Assembly: GCF_009690625.1 (NCBI RefSeq)
Contig: NZ_CP033878.1
Span: 1,736,001 to 1,800,000 of the forward strand
Reading direction: 5' to 3'
From: Halorhabdus sp. CBA1104
GTDB lineage: Archaea; Halobacteriota; Halobacteria; Halobacteriales; Haloarculaceae
Length of the DNA: 64,000 nucleotides
The position numbers and the translations under genes are program-made. Each line of letters starts with the position of its first letter. The first letter of the stretch is position 1. Shown one piece after another: positions 44,644 through 53,442 of the stretch. Below the pieces are notes generated by a model. The model was not told the DNA's origin. It did no database searches and saw nothing but the letters and a program-made list of their open reading frames with translations.

Positions 44644-45813
44644 TCAGCTGTCGGGCGCTCGATCGACGTATTCGCCTTCGATATCGGGCAGACGTCGATT
44701 GCCAAGCACGGCCCCGAGCCCGATCGAGCCGATCAGTATGGTCAGGAACAGCGCCCTCCCTTCGAGCCCTAGCGTCGAAAGCCCGACCATCGCCGCGAGT
44801 GTGACGACGGCGACGGTCAACCAGAGCAGTCCCAGGCGGAAGAAGACGTACCTGGCCCGTGACTGGCGGCTTTCCGGCGACGTTTCCAGCAGCGGGCGGA
44901 CATCGCGAGCCCGCGTCTGGACGAGATAATCGACGGTAACGGTAAGGACGGCCGCGAGCAGCAGCCAGCCGTACCAGGGGAAGAAGAACGTCCCGAAGTC
45001 GATCGGGAAGCCACCCGGGAACAACGTCGCCGAGCCAGCCGGAGCAGGACCCACTTCGGTGTCCTCGATGCTACCGTCTGCATCACCATCAGCCGTCTCA
45101 GTCTCTCCACCACTGTCACCAGTTCCACCCTCTCCACCACTGTCACCAGTTCCACCCTCTCCATCACTGTCACCAGTTCCACTCTCTCCACCACTGTCAC
45201 CAGTTCCACTCTCTCCACCACTGTCACCAGTTCCACTCTCTCCACCACTGTCACCAGTTCCACCCTCTCCACCACCGTCGCCATCGCCTCCACCACCGAT
45301 TCCGCTCTCCTGTTCGTCTTCTTGGGCAGAGTCGGGGAGCGTCATTCGATAGGTCACGGTCTCCGTGAGCGAGTCGAATGCGCCAGAGTCAACGGTAGCA
45401 ACGACACCGAGGGTCGCAGATTCGCCGGGTTCGAGAGTTAGTGCCGACGTGGGATCGTCGACCTGCTGGCGGGTCGTCGTATCCGTTCTGACGAGTTCCA
45501 GCCGGTCGCTATCGTGCTCGATCCACACCTCGGCAGCCTGATCGCTGTCAGGGGTACCCTCGTAGCCGATGACGAACACGTCGTCGTAAGTAGTCCTCGC
45601 TCCCGAAAACCCGGTCAGTGAGACAAAAAGGTCACCGTCAGCGTCGAAGCGAGTATACTGCTCACCGTTGGGGGTGTCAGCAGGGGCAAGGAGAACGCCA
45701 GTGTCCGCATCCGGTTCGAGTTCGTCAGCCTGGCCCGAAAACGGCACCGCACCCGTGGCTATGATCGTCCCGGTGGCGATCAAGACGAGCGCGAGGGTGA
45801 GTGAACGGTTCAT
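44644..45813 (-). CDS. Exported membrane-anchored protein with 9-residue tandem repeats
   Basis: A 389-residue protein: a signal helix (LTLALVLIATGTIIATGAVP), an external beta domain (~30-165, SGARTTYDDVFVIGYEG), a low-complexity stretch of seven 9-residue units like GGESGTGDS (~177-240), and two or three C-terminal helices (YGWLLLAAVLTVTVDYLVQT; LGLLWLTVAVVTLAAMVGLS). The first 30 mature residues (DADTGVLLAPAD) resemble those of DUF1102 proteins nearby. The start at 45813 begins the signal peptide. The repeat region is a flexible wall spacer or glycosylation site in many surface proteins. Confidence 0.78.
   Translation of the reverse strand: MNRSLTLALVLIATGTIIATGAVPFSGQADELEPDADTGVLLAPADTPNGEQYTRFDADGDLFVSLTGFSGARTTYDDVFVIGYEGTPDSDQAAEVWIEHDSDRLELVRTDTTTRQQVDDPTSALTLEPGESATLGVVATVDSGAFDSLTETVTYRMTLPDSAQEDEQESGIGGGGDGDGGGEGGTGDSGGESGTGDSGGESGTGDSGGESGTGDSDGEGGTGDSGGEGGTGDSGGETETADGDADGSIEDTEVGPAPAGSATLFPGGFPIDFGTFFFPWYGWLLLAAVLTVTVDYLVQTRARDVRPLLETSPESRQSRARYVFFRLGLLWLTVAVVTLAAMVGLSTLGLEGRALFLTILIGSIGLGAVLGNRRLPDIEGEYVDRAPDS
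45103..45282 (-). repeat. 27-bp tandem repeat inside an exported-protein gene
   Basis: Six to seven near-identical units of 27 bp (plus-strand form CCACCACTGTCACCAGTTCC plus seven more bases) encode GG(E/D)(S/G)GTGDS. Units differ by one or two bases. It is a coding minisatellite that can expand or shrink in whole codons, not a CRISPR array. Confidence 0.9.
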
Positions 45814-45879
45814 CTCCGAAAGTGGGTCTGGACTGCACCAGTCGCATCGAATCAACTTCGAGTGGACGGCGAGGCGTCG

Positions 45880-46437
45880 TCAGGCGCCGGTGTAATCACT
45901 CTGACGGGCCGCAAACACGATCGAATTGATCGAGTCGATGGCGGCCCCAGTGTCGGCTTGCAGGTCGACGACTACCGTCAGATTGCGGCTACTTCCGGAA
46001 GCAAGATCGACAGCGTTGTCTCCCGTAGTGGAGCCGTCGACGATCGAGGCGCCGTCGTGTTGAATATCCAGAACACTCCCGATGAGGCCGTTCGAATCGT
46101 CACTCTCGTCGGGGTTGACAGACAGCCCCACGTCCTTCTCGCCGCTATTTGTTACCTTGAGAGCATCGGTAAACGTGGTTGTCGCCTTCTCGTTGAGGTC
46201 CGTTTGCTGAATTTTGATCAACGAGTTGCCGTTCGGACTTTCAGTCGTAATGATGTTGTTGCCAGTTCCCGGGTTGTTTGGCTCAAAACTCAACAATGCA
46301 TCCGAATCCGCTGAGGTGTTCAGTTCGACCGTCCGCGTCGCTTCCACGGAGGAGAACGCGCCGGAACCGAACGCGCCGCCAACAGCAGCGGCAGCCGTGC
46401 CAAGTCCAAGGAGGACAGACCGTCTGTTTAGTTTCAT
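45880..46437 (-). CDS. DUF1102-type exported protein
   Basis: A 185-residue protein. The N-terminus MKLNRRSVLLGLGTAAAAVGG has a twin-arginine-like pair and a hydrophobic run, then GSGAFSSVEATR, after which the mature part starts in DUF1102 proteins. The mature domain is beta-rich and acidic (TSADSDALLSFEPN, FTDALKVTNSGEKDVGLSVN, LASGSSRNLTVVVDLQ). There is no C-terminal anchor. Archaeal DUF1102 proteins resemble the TasA/camelysin fold of fibre-forming matrix proteins; a fibre role here is inferred. It shares a divergent promoter region with a second member. Confidence 0.82.
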   Translation of the reverse strand: MKLNRRSVLLGLGTAAAAVGGAFGSGAFSSVEATRTVELNTSADSDALLSFEPNNPGTGNNIITTESPNGNSLIKIQQTDLNEKATTTFTDALKVTNSGEKDVGLSVNPDESDDSNGLIGSVLDIQHDGASIVDGSTTGDNAVDLASGSSRNLTVVVDLQADTGAAIDSINSIVFAARQSDYTGA

Positions 46438-46469
46438 GTTACGCTCCGTATCCGTACGTGCACGCCGCC

Positions 46470-46563
46470 GTACTTACTAATGACCCTCTTGAGAGCGATA
46501 ATGCTGGTCGTTAGCTGCTCAAGCCCACCCTGAAGACGGCTAAGGCACCGGTATAGTAAGTAC
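46470..46563. promoter_or_regulatory. Shared promoter element as inverted copies between two DUF1102-type genes
   Basis: GTACTTACTA at 46470-46479 and its exact reverse complement TAGTAAGTAC at 46554-46563 face the two divergent genes. Each copy reads TAGTAAGTAC toward its gene, 33-42 nt from the minus-strand start and 50-59 nt from the plus-strand start. This suggests one transcription factor or a common core promoter drives both. Confidence 0.5.
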
Positions 46564-46612
46564 CCCGGACCCTATCAATCTGCCAAGGCACTGACGACGT
46601 GCTTGATAACTC

Positions 46613-47251
46613 ATGGGTATGAATCGTCGGAACGTACTGACGGCAATGGGTGGATTGGCAATCGGCGGCGGCGCACTGTTCGGTTCGGGTGCGTTCACCT
46701 CCGTGGAAGCAACTCGAGCGGTGGAAGTGAACATCTTCGGCAGCGGTGACGATGGACCGACTGGGGTCGTCGAGAATCCGGACGCCAGTGAAGAGACCGA
46801 TATTGCAGAGACGATCACGAACAACGGCGTCGACGTACTCGTCGATCCCTCGTCGGATTCGATTTCCCTCCGTGCGCCAGACGACACGGAGTACACAGAC
46901 GGAACCTCATTGTTCCCGACCGAGGACGACACCTACACGTCCGTTGATAGTAGCTACGTGAGCCTCGTCGCTAACGACGTGACGATCGTCTTCGGCGCGA
47001 ACGGGGGTCTCCCACCGAACTCCACGCTCGGATACAGCGAGTTCTTCGCGTTCGTGCCAAACAGTACGAGCACGAGTTTCGACGTCACGTTCAGTGGACC
47101 GGGAGAGCTCCTCACCAAAGTCGGGAATGGGGATGTCAGCAGCGGTTCGTCCGTTGCAGTCAACGCAGCCGGAACCAAAGATGCGACAGTCAAAACCGGG
47201 ACGACGGATGCAGACACCGAAGACCTCAATATTTCGATTGAAGAAAGCTAA
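46613..47251 (+). CDS. DUF1102-like exported protein
   Basis: A 212-residue protein with the same leader type as its divergent neighbour: MGMNRRNVLTAMGGLAIGGG, then GSGAFTSVEATRAVEVNI. The mature part is acidic and beta-rich (VSLVANDVTIVFGANGGLPP, FVPNSTSTSFDVTFSGPGEL) with several N-x-S/T sequons. A second ATG at 46619 is possible. No anchor follows, so it is probably secreted or assembled. It is a likely second subunit of the same surface structure. Confidence 0.78.
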   Translation: MGMNRRNVLTAMGGLAIGGGALFGSGAFTSVEATRAVEVNIFGSGDDGPTGVVENPDASEETDIAETITNNGVDVLVDPSSDSISLRAPDDTEYTDGTSLFPTEDDTYTSVDSSYVSLVANDVTIVFGANGGLPPNSTLGYSEFFAFVPNSTSTSFDVTFSGPGELLTKVGNGDVSSGSSVAVNAAGTKDATVKTGTTDADTEDLNISIEES

Positions 47252-47546
47252 GGCAGGACGTCGGCACTACACGACGGACAGCCAGCTTTTTTGCGGGCGT
47301 GACTGACGCGAGACGGTCTGGCGAGGCCAGCGAAAATCACAGCGATAGCAACGCAACGTTGGGACCGCGTGTCGAGAGCCAGCCGCCCACGGAAGGGCCG
47401 TGGAGCGAAATAGTGTTGACCCGCTCATTCAGCAATGCCTAGAATGGCAGTTGGACCTAGAAGGACGGTCTCCGCTATGGGATAAAACAACACGTTTCAA
47501 CAAAGGATACAAACTGTTTTAGTTTTACAAGCCGAAGTGAAACCCG

Positions 47547-48113
47547 ATGGTTGCAAGTGCGACCGATGGAACCCAGCAAACAGACAGTGCCTTATCGCGT
47601 GACGAGGCATTCGATCTGTTGAGTAATCATCGCCGTCGGTACGCGCTGCACGCAGTCAAGCAAACCGAAGAGTCGGTCGAACTAGCCGAGATCGCAGAGA
47701 AGGTCGCGGCCTGGGAGAACGACAAAGACCGGAAAGACGTGACCTCGACAGAGCGCCATCGTGTCTACACGTCGTTACAACAGACCCACTTGCCGACGAT
47801 GGACCGAGCGGGTGTCATCGACTTCGACAACGGGACCGTGACGCTCACGGCCCAGGCTGAAGCTCTCGACATCTACATGGACGTCGTCCCGGAAGATTCG
47901 ATCCCCTGGGGGCAGTATTATCTGGGGCTTGCGGCGCTATCGAGTGGGCTAGTCGCTGGGGCCTGGGCGGGCGTCTTCCCGTCGAGCATCCCCGATCTCG
48001 CGTGGGCCATCCTCGTGATCGTCCTGCTTGCCGGTTCCGCGCTGTATCACGTCTGGCAGAGCCGACAGTTCCGCGTGGGTGTCGGTGAGCAACCACCGGA
48101 GATCGATCGATGA
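47547..48113 (+). CDS. Winged-helix membrane regulator (DUF7344-like)
   Basis: A 188-residue protein. Residues 15-110 match the haloarchaeal pattern ALSRDEAFDLLSNHRRRYAL, SVELAEIAEKVAAWENDKD, RHRVYTSLQQTHLPTMDRAG, IDFDNGTVTLTAQAEAL, a winged helix. Two C-terminal helices follow (YYLGLAALSSGLVAGAWAGV; LAWAILVIVLLAGSALYHVW). It may regulate the surrounding cassette from the membrane. Its TGA overlaps the ATG of the LamG gene, so the two are coupled. Confidence 0.78.
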   Translation: MVASATDGTQQTDSALSRDEAFDLLSNHRRRYALHAVKQTEESVELAEIAEKVAAWENDKDRKDVTSTERHRVYTSLQQTHLPTMDRAGVIDFDNGTVTLTAQAEALDIYMDVVPEDSIPWGQYYLGLAALSSGLVAGAWAGVFPSSIPDLAWAILVIVLLAGSALYHVWQSRQFRVGVGEQPPEIDR

Positions 48114-49246
48114 GCAAAAAGTGGACGCGCCGGGGAGCGCTCGCGTTAATCGGCAGCGGCGCAAGCATGCTAATCTGGGGGACTAGCGGATTCACGATGG
48201 TCGAAAGCGAGCGAGACAGTACCCTCGGTACTGCTGCTGATTCGGAGGCGCTGTTGGGTATTGCTGGCCCCGAAACAGTGACGGGAGTTCCAGGCCAAAC
48301 CGTGACACTACGAACGCTGACCAACAACTTCGACCAACCGCTGACGGACATTCAGGTCAGTCCTCGTTCGGAATCACCGTTCGAAACGATGCAGACACCG
48401 AACACGCTGCAGTCGGGTGAGAACGGCGATGTGACAACGACGCTCTCCTGTGACTCAGGGGGAGATAGTACTGTCACACTCGATATCACTGCGACGGGCA
48501 ACGACCAGGGAGTCGAGTTGAGCCGGTCGGTTTCAGTCCAGTGTCGCGACCCCAGGGTGTCGTGGTGGCACTTCGAGGACATAAGTGGCACTTCTGTCCC
48601 AGATTCGTGGGCTGGCAGCAACGATGGCGAGCGAGACGATGTTGGGAGATTGTATCCGGCTTACGAACCAGACCTAGTGACATCACAGCAGGGCCGCGGC
48701 GAAGTGCTCAATTTCGATGGTGACGACGTCGTCACCGTTCCCGACAACGATACGCTCGACCTGACTGACGACTTCTCGCTCTCTGCCTGGGTATATCCCC
48801 GAAGCCAAGATGGTCTCACGCGACTGTTCAGCAAGTGGAACTCGCGTGGGGACGATAGCTATCAATTGGGCTTCGGTGGCGGTTGGCAAAGCTCTGGCAA
48901 CAGGGAGCTGCTCATCGAGACCACCGACGAGTACAAACTCACAGGTGTCTCGCTGACGGAGAACCAGTGGGCACACGTCGTGTGGACCCACGGATCAGAA
49001 GATAAGGTGTACGCCAACGGAACACAGAAAGGACCGACGTTTTCCCTTCCTGATGCGGAAGCATCCACGCAGCCGCTTCGAATCGGCAACGGTCTCAACT
49101 CTAGGCGGAACGCTGTCTACGGGTTCGACGGGGTAATGGACGAACCCAAGGTGTACGACGCCGCGCTCACTGTCGACCAGGTGAGCAATCTCTACGATTC
49201 GAGCACGGCGAGCGAAGGCGGTGGTGGCGGCGATATCACTGGCTGA
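48110..49246 (+). CDS. Exported LamG-domain protein
   Basis: A 378-residue protein. The leader (SKKWTRRGALALIGSGASML) has twin arginines and is followed by TSGFTMVESERD and TAADSEALLGI, the same mature start seen in the DUF1102 proteins. Residues ~55-140 form a beta domain (PGQTVTLRTLTNNFDQPLTD). Residues ~150-360 are a concanavalin-like LamG domain (VSWWHFEDISGTSVPDSWAG, LSAWVYPRSQDGLTRLFSKW, NGVMDEPKVYDAAL-like end), probably binding glycans. It ends in a Gly-rich tail without an anchor. It is translated with the DUF7344-like gene. Confidence 0.85.
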   Translation: MSKKWTRRGALALIGSGASMLIWGTSGFTMVESERDSTLGTAADSEALLGIAGPETVTGVPGQTVTLRTLTNNFDQPLTDIQVSPRSESPFETMQTPNTLQSGENGDVTTTLSCDSGGDSTVTLDITATGNDQGVELSRSVSVQCRDPRVSWWHFEDISGTSVPDSWAGSNDGERDDVGRLYPAYEPDLVTSQQGRGEVLNFDGDDVVTVPDNDTLDLTDDFSLSAWVYPRSQDGLTRLFSKWNSRGDDSYQLGFGGGWQSSGNRELLIETTDEYKLTGVSLTENQWAHVVWTHGSEDKVYANGTQKGPTFSLPDAEASTQPLRIGNGLNSRRNAVYGFDGVMDEPKVYDAALTVDQVSNLYDSSTASEGGGGGDITG

Positions 49247-49456
49247 GCCCACGATCACGCCCAAGCAAGCGGCGTACTGCCGCTCCAGTAGGGCCAACCG
49301 AGCCCGGCACTACGCACACCTAGTTTCGCCGATCGAAAGGGGAAGCGGAGCGAGAGGTACCAGAGCAAGTGGAGAAACTGAGCGAATCAGCGATCAGGAA
49401 ACACTTTCAGTCCGGATACAAATGACCTGATATATGACGGGAGAGCGTGCAACGAC

Positions 49457-50674
49457 ATGAGAGGACCGGATATCCCGCTCTCCGTGCGTTCGTTTCTCGA
49501 TAGCTGGCTGTCGGTGATATTGCTGGGACTGGTCGTGTTATCGCTCGTCGGTGGCTACATCACCTACGACGCATACGTCGATGGTGGACAGACAGTAATC
49601 GAAGAAAAACCAGTCGGAACCTGGACGGTCGACAGTAACTTCGAACACAGTGCGACGGTCCAGCGTGAGACGACCGTCTTCGAGGCGGGTGAACGACTCG
49701 ACAACCGGCCACTGTACTTTACGACCGCGATGTCGGAACTCGATGTGACGTATGCGATCACACACGACAACACAGCGGGCAAGTCGGCTGAAGCAGCAGT
49801 CGAACTGCGGTTGGTTAGCAGATCGGTCGAAGAGGCCGACGATGAGACAGTCGTCCACTGGGAATCGAGCGAGAAATTGGCGACCGTGACCGGGGTCGAG
49901 ATAGCCAACGGCAACACCAAGACTGAGACGGTAAGTATAGATATTCCGACTATTCGATCCCGCATCGAGACCATCGAAGAAGATCTCGAAGCCTCACCCG
50001 GCGAGACCGAGGTACTGGTCGTCGCCGATGCCGAGATCGAGTCTTCGGTAGGGGGCGAGCAGTTCACCGAGTCCCGGACAGACCGTCTCGAAGTGACGCC
50101 TGGCGAGAGTGTATATCGAGTAACGACGACAGCCCAGGACCAGCGAGTCTACGAGGCAACCGAACAGATCCAGCGAACGACCGATCCACCGGCCGTGGCG
50201 CGGTTTGGGGGCCCACTCGTGGTACTCGTCGGGCTCGTCGGGATGCTTGTACTCGTGGCCGTCCATCGGGCAGGCAAAGTCAGGCTTACCGAGCGCGAAC
50301 GGACGCGACACACGTTCGAAACGGACCGAAGAGACTTCGACGAGTGGATATCGAACGTCAGCATTCCGGATCCCGGAGAGCGGACGGTCACCACCGCAGA
50401 GACGCTCGCCGATCTAGTCGACATTGCCATCGACAGCGACAGGCGAGTACTCGAAGACGGCGAGCAGTATGCAGTCCTCGTCGGCGATATGATGTACACC
50501 TATAGGGCACCGAAGCCAGCCGATCCACTGACAAGCGAAAGACAGCGGGGGACAGTCCCGGCAGCCGATCACAACCTAGAGGACACTGACCCGACAGCGA
50601 CCGCCGAGACCAGTGACACAACGCAGCCGTCCGAGCAAAGCGGAACGTCTTCGGAGAGCGACCGAGAGACGTGA
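49457..50674 (+). CDS. DUF5305-type membrane protein
   Basis: A 405-residue protein: an N-terminal helix (SWLSVILLGLVVLSLVGGYI), a large external beta domain (~45-250; GTWTVDSNFEHSATVQRETT, LYFTTAMSELDVTYAITHDN), a second helix (PLVVLVGLVGMLVLVAVHRA) and a cytoplasmic domain with an acidic Ser/Thr-rich end. This is the layout of haloarchaeal DUF5305 proteins, which commonly accompany S26B signal peptidases and DUF1102 proteins. It may act as an assembly or anchoring partner for the exported subunits. Confidence 0.78.
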   Translation: MRGPDIPLSVRSFLDSWLSVILLGLVVLSLVGGYITYDAYVDGGQTVIEEKPVGTWTVDSNFEHSATVQRETTVFEAGERLDNRPLYFTTAMSELDVTYAITHDNTAGKSAEAAVELRLVSRSVEEADDETVVHWESSEKLATVTGVEIANGNTKTETVSIDIPTIRSRIETIEEDLEASPGETEVLVVADAEIESSVGGEQFTESRTDRLEVTPGESVYRVTTTAQDQRVYEATEQIQRTTDPPAVARFGGPLVVLVGLVGMLVLVAVHRAGKVRLTERERTRHTFETDRRDFDEWISNVSIPDPGERTVTTAETLADLVDIAIDSDRRVLEDGEQYAVLVGDMMYTYRAPKPADPLTSERQRGTVPAADHNLEDTDPTATAETSDTTQPSEQSGTSSESDRET

Positions 50675-50796
50675 CCCTGATCGGGCTGCCAGAACACCGA
50701 GCATCCACCTCACTCGGCCGTTTCGGCGGCCCCCGATCCGACGTCTCGACGGAACTTTACGCCGTCCGGTCGATCGTCTCGACAGTGTGAGCGTCC

Positions 50797-52076
50797 TCAA
50801 AAATCGCTCAATTGGGCCTGCAGGCCGGCGACCATCTCCGACTTCCGGCGGAGCGCACCCAGCGAGACGGGAAGTTGCTCGGCGACGCCCGTCACCGCCT
50901 CGCGGAACGTCTCGGCGACGCCGTACCGACCCGCAATGTCTTCTGGCAATCCCCCGGGATCGTCGAAGGCGTTGCGGACACCCTCCCGGACTTGCCAGAC
51001 GCCAACGGGGGCCCAGTAGTCGTCGGTGACTTCACGGAGAACGAGACACTTTGCCTGTCGACCCAGGCCAGTCAAGTGTTCAAGGACGCCCAGCCGCGAA
51101 GCATAATACGCGCCGGCCGTCTCCGCGACGTAGCCCGTCCGGCCCTCGTAGCCCTCGTGGGCGCTGGCGAGGTAGTGGGCCTCGCCGACTGGATTCCAGA
51201 CGCTTTCGGGGGCTTTCATCTCGACGAGTTCGAACTCCCACTGCCCGGGCGAGAGGACGATCCAGTAGTTGTTGCCCATGTACTCGTTGTACCAGACCTG
51301 CGTCTCGTCGATCGTCGGCGCATTTCGGATCTGGCCCCGAAGGTACTGCCCGACGGTATCGTCGACGGCGGTGATCGACCACCGCGTCGGGACCAGCCGG
51401 CGATTGGCCCCTGGCCCAGCGCTCCCGCCGAGAGGATCGTGTTCACGTCGTAGACATCGAACCCCTTGCGATAGAGGTAGGTCATCGCGCCCTCGGCCCG
51501 CCAGTCGTCGTCCGAGAGGGTCTTTTTCACCGGCCGCGGGACGTGGGGGTTCTCGGCGAGGTCGGCCGACTCGGCCCGAGCGCGGGGACCGGTGGGCGTA
51601 GAGATATCGTCGACACTCAGGTCGATCTCGGGCGTCGAGTCCAGTCCGAGTTCGACGTCGACGGGCCGGTCGGCGATGGCGACCTCACGCTGGGTGCCGA
51701 CGAACCCGTCCCAAACGTCCTCGACGTCCACCTTGGCCGAGCGCTGTGAGTTGAGCAGCCCCGTCCGGCGCTGGAGGACGTCCTCGATGCCCAGCCCCTT
51801 GGCGTACCAGTTCCCGCTCGTGGCAAAGTCGGTCGGGTCGTGGTCGTCGGTAACGGGCGAGAGGACGCCGGAGTTGACCTGCGGATAGCCCGACCGGCCG
51901 ACGAAGATTTCCGGGGCCGTCGAGCCAAACAAGGCGTCACCCGACAGCGTCTCCTCCAGCTGGCGCTCGACGTCTTCGAGGTGGTCGGTGATCGCGTAGG
52001 ACTTCTCCTTGGCGAGGCGACGCTTCTGGGCCGCCTCGTCACGTTCGAATCCCTCGATGTAGTCGTCGAGGCGCAT
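50797..52076 (-). pseudogene. nreA: DNA repair protein NreA, frameshifted
   Basis: The N-terminal frame (start 52076) has the Nre opening RLDDYIEGFERDEAAQKRRL, IFVGRSGYPQVNSGVLSPV and ends its homology at GQGPIAGWSRR. The C-terminal frame resumes at RWSITAVDDTVGQYLRGQIR and continues through GNNYWIVLSPGQWEFELVEM to the last residues QAQLSDF, a PCNA-interacting (PIP-like) tail. Between them the conserved residues LVPT are missing. One copy of CTGGTCCCGACGC (51384-51396) is present where the intact gene needs two; loss of 13 bp explains both the frameshift and the missing residues. NreA acts in DNA repair with PCNA in haloarchaea. A sequencing or assembly collapse cannot be ruled out. Confidence 0.85.
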
Positions 52077-52234
52077 CTGTCTGTGGTAGGGCCACGAGCA
52101 GTAAGAATCTACGGGACTACGACGCCGAACCCACACCAACGTCTAACGGATTGGCAGTCGAAAGCCATGGTTGTCGATGCCCGTCTCCGTCCATCGCCCG
52201 GCGTTCACTGCACGGATGACGTCGCTACCGGCTC

Positions 52235-53362
52235 CTACAGCCGGTCGGTGATCGCGTCGGCCTCGTAGGCCAAGGAGAGTTCCCGCGAACGGCCGCGGCC
52301 GTCGACGGACGTGTAGGTAGCCTCGATCAGTCCGAGCTGGTCGAGTTTGTTGATGAGCTCCGAGTAGCGCGTATACCCCAGATCGGTCTCGGCCTGGAAG
52401 GTCTCGTAGATGTCCCCCGCGAGGTCACCATCGTGCTCGGCCAACACTGCCAGCAGCGCGCGTTCGCTCTCGGAGAGACCCTTGATGTATCGGGAGAGGT
52501 GGACGTGTTTGGACTGCTCGTAGGCGTCTTCGACGTCCTCGCGTTGGACTGCCGTGCTTGCGCGCATCTCGGCGTTCAGTCCAGCCCGGCGCAACAGGTC
52601 GATCCCGACCCGGAGATCCCCACCCTGCTGGGCGGTCAGTTCGGCGACGCGATCGAGCGTCGGCGCGTCGATCACCCCGTCGTGGAACCCGCGTGTGACG
52701 CGCTCGTCGAGGATATCGGCGATCTCGGGCTCGTCGTACTTCGGGAAATACACTTCCTCGGGGCGGAAGACACTCTGGACGCGCCCGTCCAGAGACTCGA
52801 TGACGTCCAAATCGAGGTCCGAAGAAACGACGACGACGCCGATCTTGGCTCCCGAATGGGCCTCGTGGGCGCGCAGCAACGAGTAGAGTGTATCGGAGGC
52901 TTCGCCCTCGTAAAAGAGGTAGTTCACGTCGTCCAGGGCGACCGTCAGTACCTCCCCGTCCTCGACGAGTTTCTCGGTGATCTGGCCGAACAGTTTCTTG
53001 AAGGAGACGCCGCTGGTCGGCGGTTCGTACTCGAAGACTTCCTCGAACAGCCGCGAGAACACGGCGTATCGCGTCGAATCGACCTGGCAGTTGACGCGGG
53101 CGACCCGGACGTCCGTCTCGGCGCGCAACTCGCCGTAGAGTTTCTGGATCGCGGTCGTCTTGCCGGTCCCCGGCGGCCCGCGCGCGATCACGTTCAGCGG
53201 TCGCGAGCCCCGCACCGCCGGCCGGAGGGCGTACTTCAGGCTCTCCATCTGGCTCGAACGGTGGCGAAACGTCTCCGGAACGTGGTCGATCTCGAAGACG
53301 TGTTCGTCCCGGAAGACGGACTCGTCCCAGGAGAGCATCCCCTCCTCGGGGTCGTCTGTCAT
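52235..53362 (-). CDS. Orc1/Cdc6 family replication initiator
   Basis: A 375-residue AAA+ protein. It has Walker A ARGPPGTGKTTAIQKL, a Walker B-like strand VLTVALDDVNYLFY (DD-x-N rather than DE), sensor 1 VVVVSSDLDLDVIE, and a C-terminal winged helix (ALLAVLAEHDGDLAGDIYET, YSELINKLDQLGLIEATYTS). The start at 53362 (MTDDPEEGMLSWDESVFRDE) is conserved in this haloarchaeal subgroup, which is usually found away from the main origin. No clear origin-recognition repeats were seen beside it. It lies just upstream of nreA on the same strand. Confidence 0.9.
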   Translation of the reverse strand: MTDDPEEGMLSWDESVFRDEHVFEIDHVPETFRHRSSQMESLKYALRPAVRGSRPLNVIARGPPGTGKTTAIQKLYGELRAETDVRVARVNCQVDSTRYAVFSRLFEEVFEYEPPTSGVSFKKLFGQITEKLVEDGEVLTVALDDVNYLFYEGEASDTLYSLLRAHEAHSGAKIGVVVVSSDLDLDVIESLDGRVQSVFRPEEVYFPKYDEPEIADILDERVTRGFHDGVIDAPTLDRVAELTAQQGGDLRVGIDLLRRAGLNAEMRASTAVQREDVEDAYEQSKHVHLSRYIKGLSESERALLAVLAEHDGDLAGDIYETFQAETDLGYTRYSELINKLDQLGLIEATYTSVDGRGRSRELSLAYEADAITDRL

Positions 53363-53442
53363 CACTTTCAGGACGCTCGGGACGCTACTTAACTCTTGGC
53401 TGGAAAAGCCGATCACGGTGCGAAAAGAGCGAACAGGCCGCC

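Noticed and set aside
45103-45282. CRISPR-like regular repeats
   Set aside because: The units are contiguous 27-bp copies without unique spacers and lie in frame within an exported-protein gene.
51216-51396. Programmed frameshift in nreA
   Set aside because: A programmed shift would keep all residues; here conserved residues are missing and a 13-bp deletion accounts for everything.
52077-52234. Replication origin beside the Orc1/Cdc6 gene
   Set aside because: No repeated origin-recognition motifs or AT-rich unwinding stretch were visible in the short gaps on either side of the gene.
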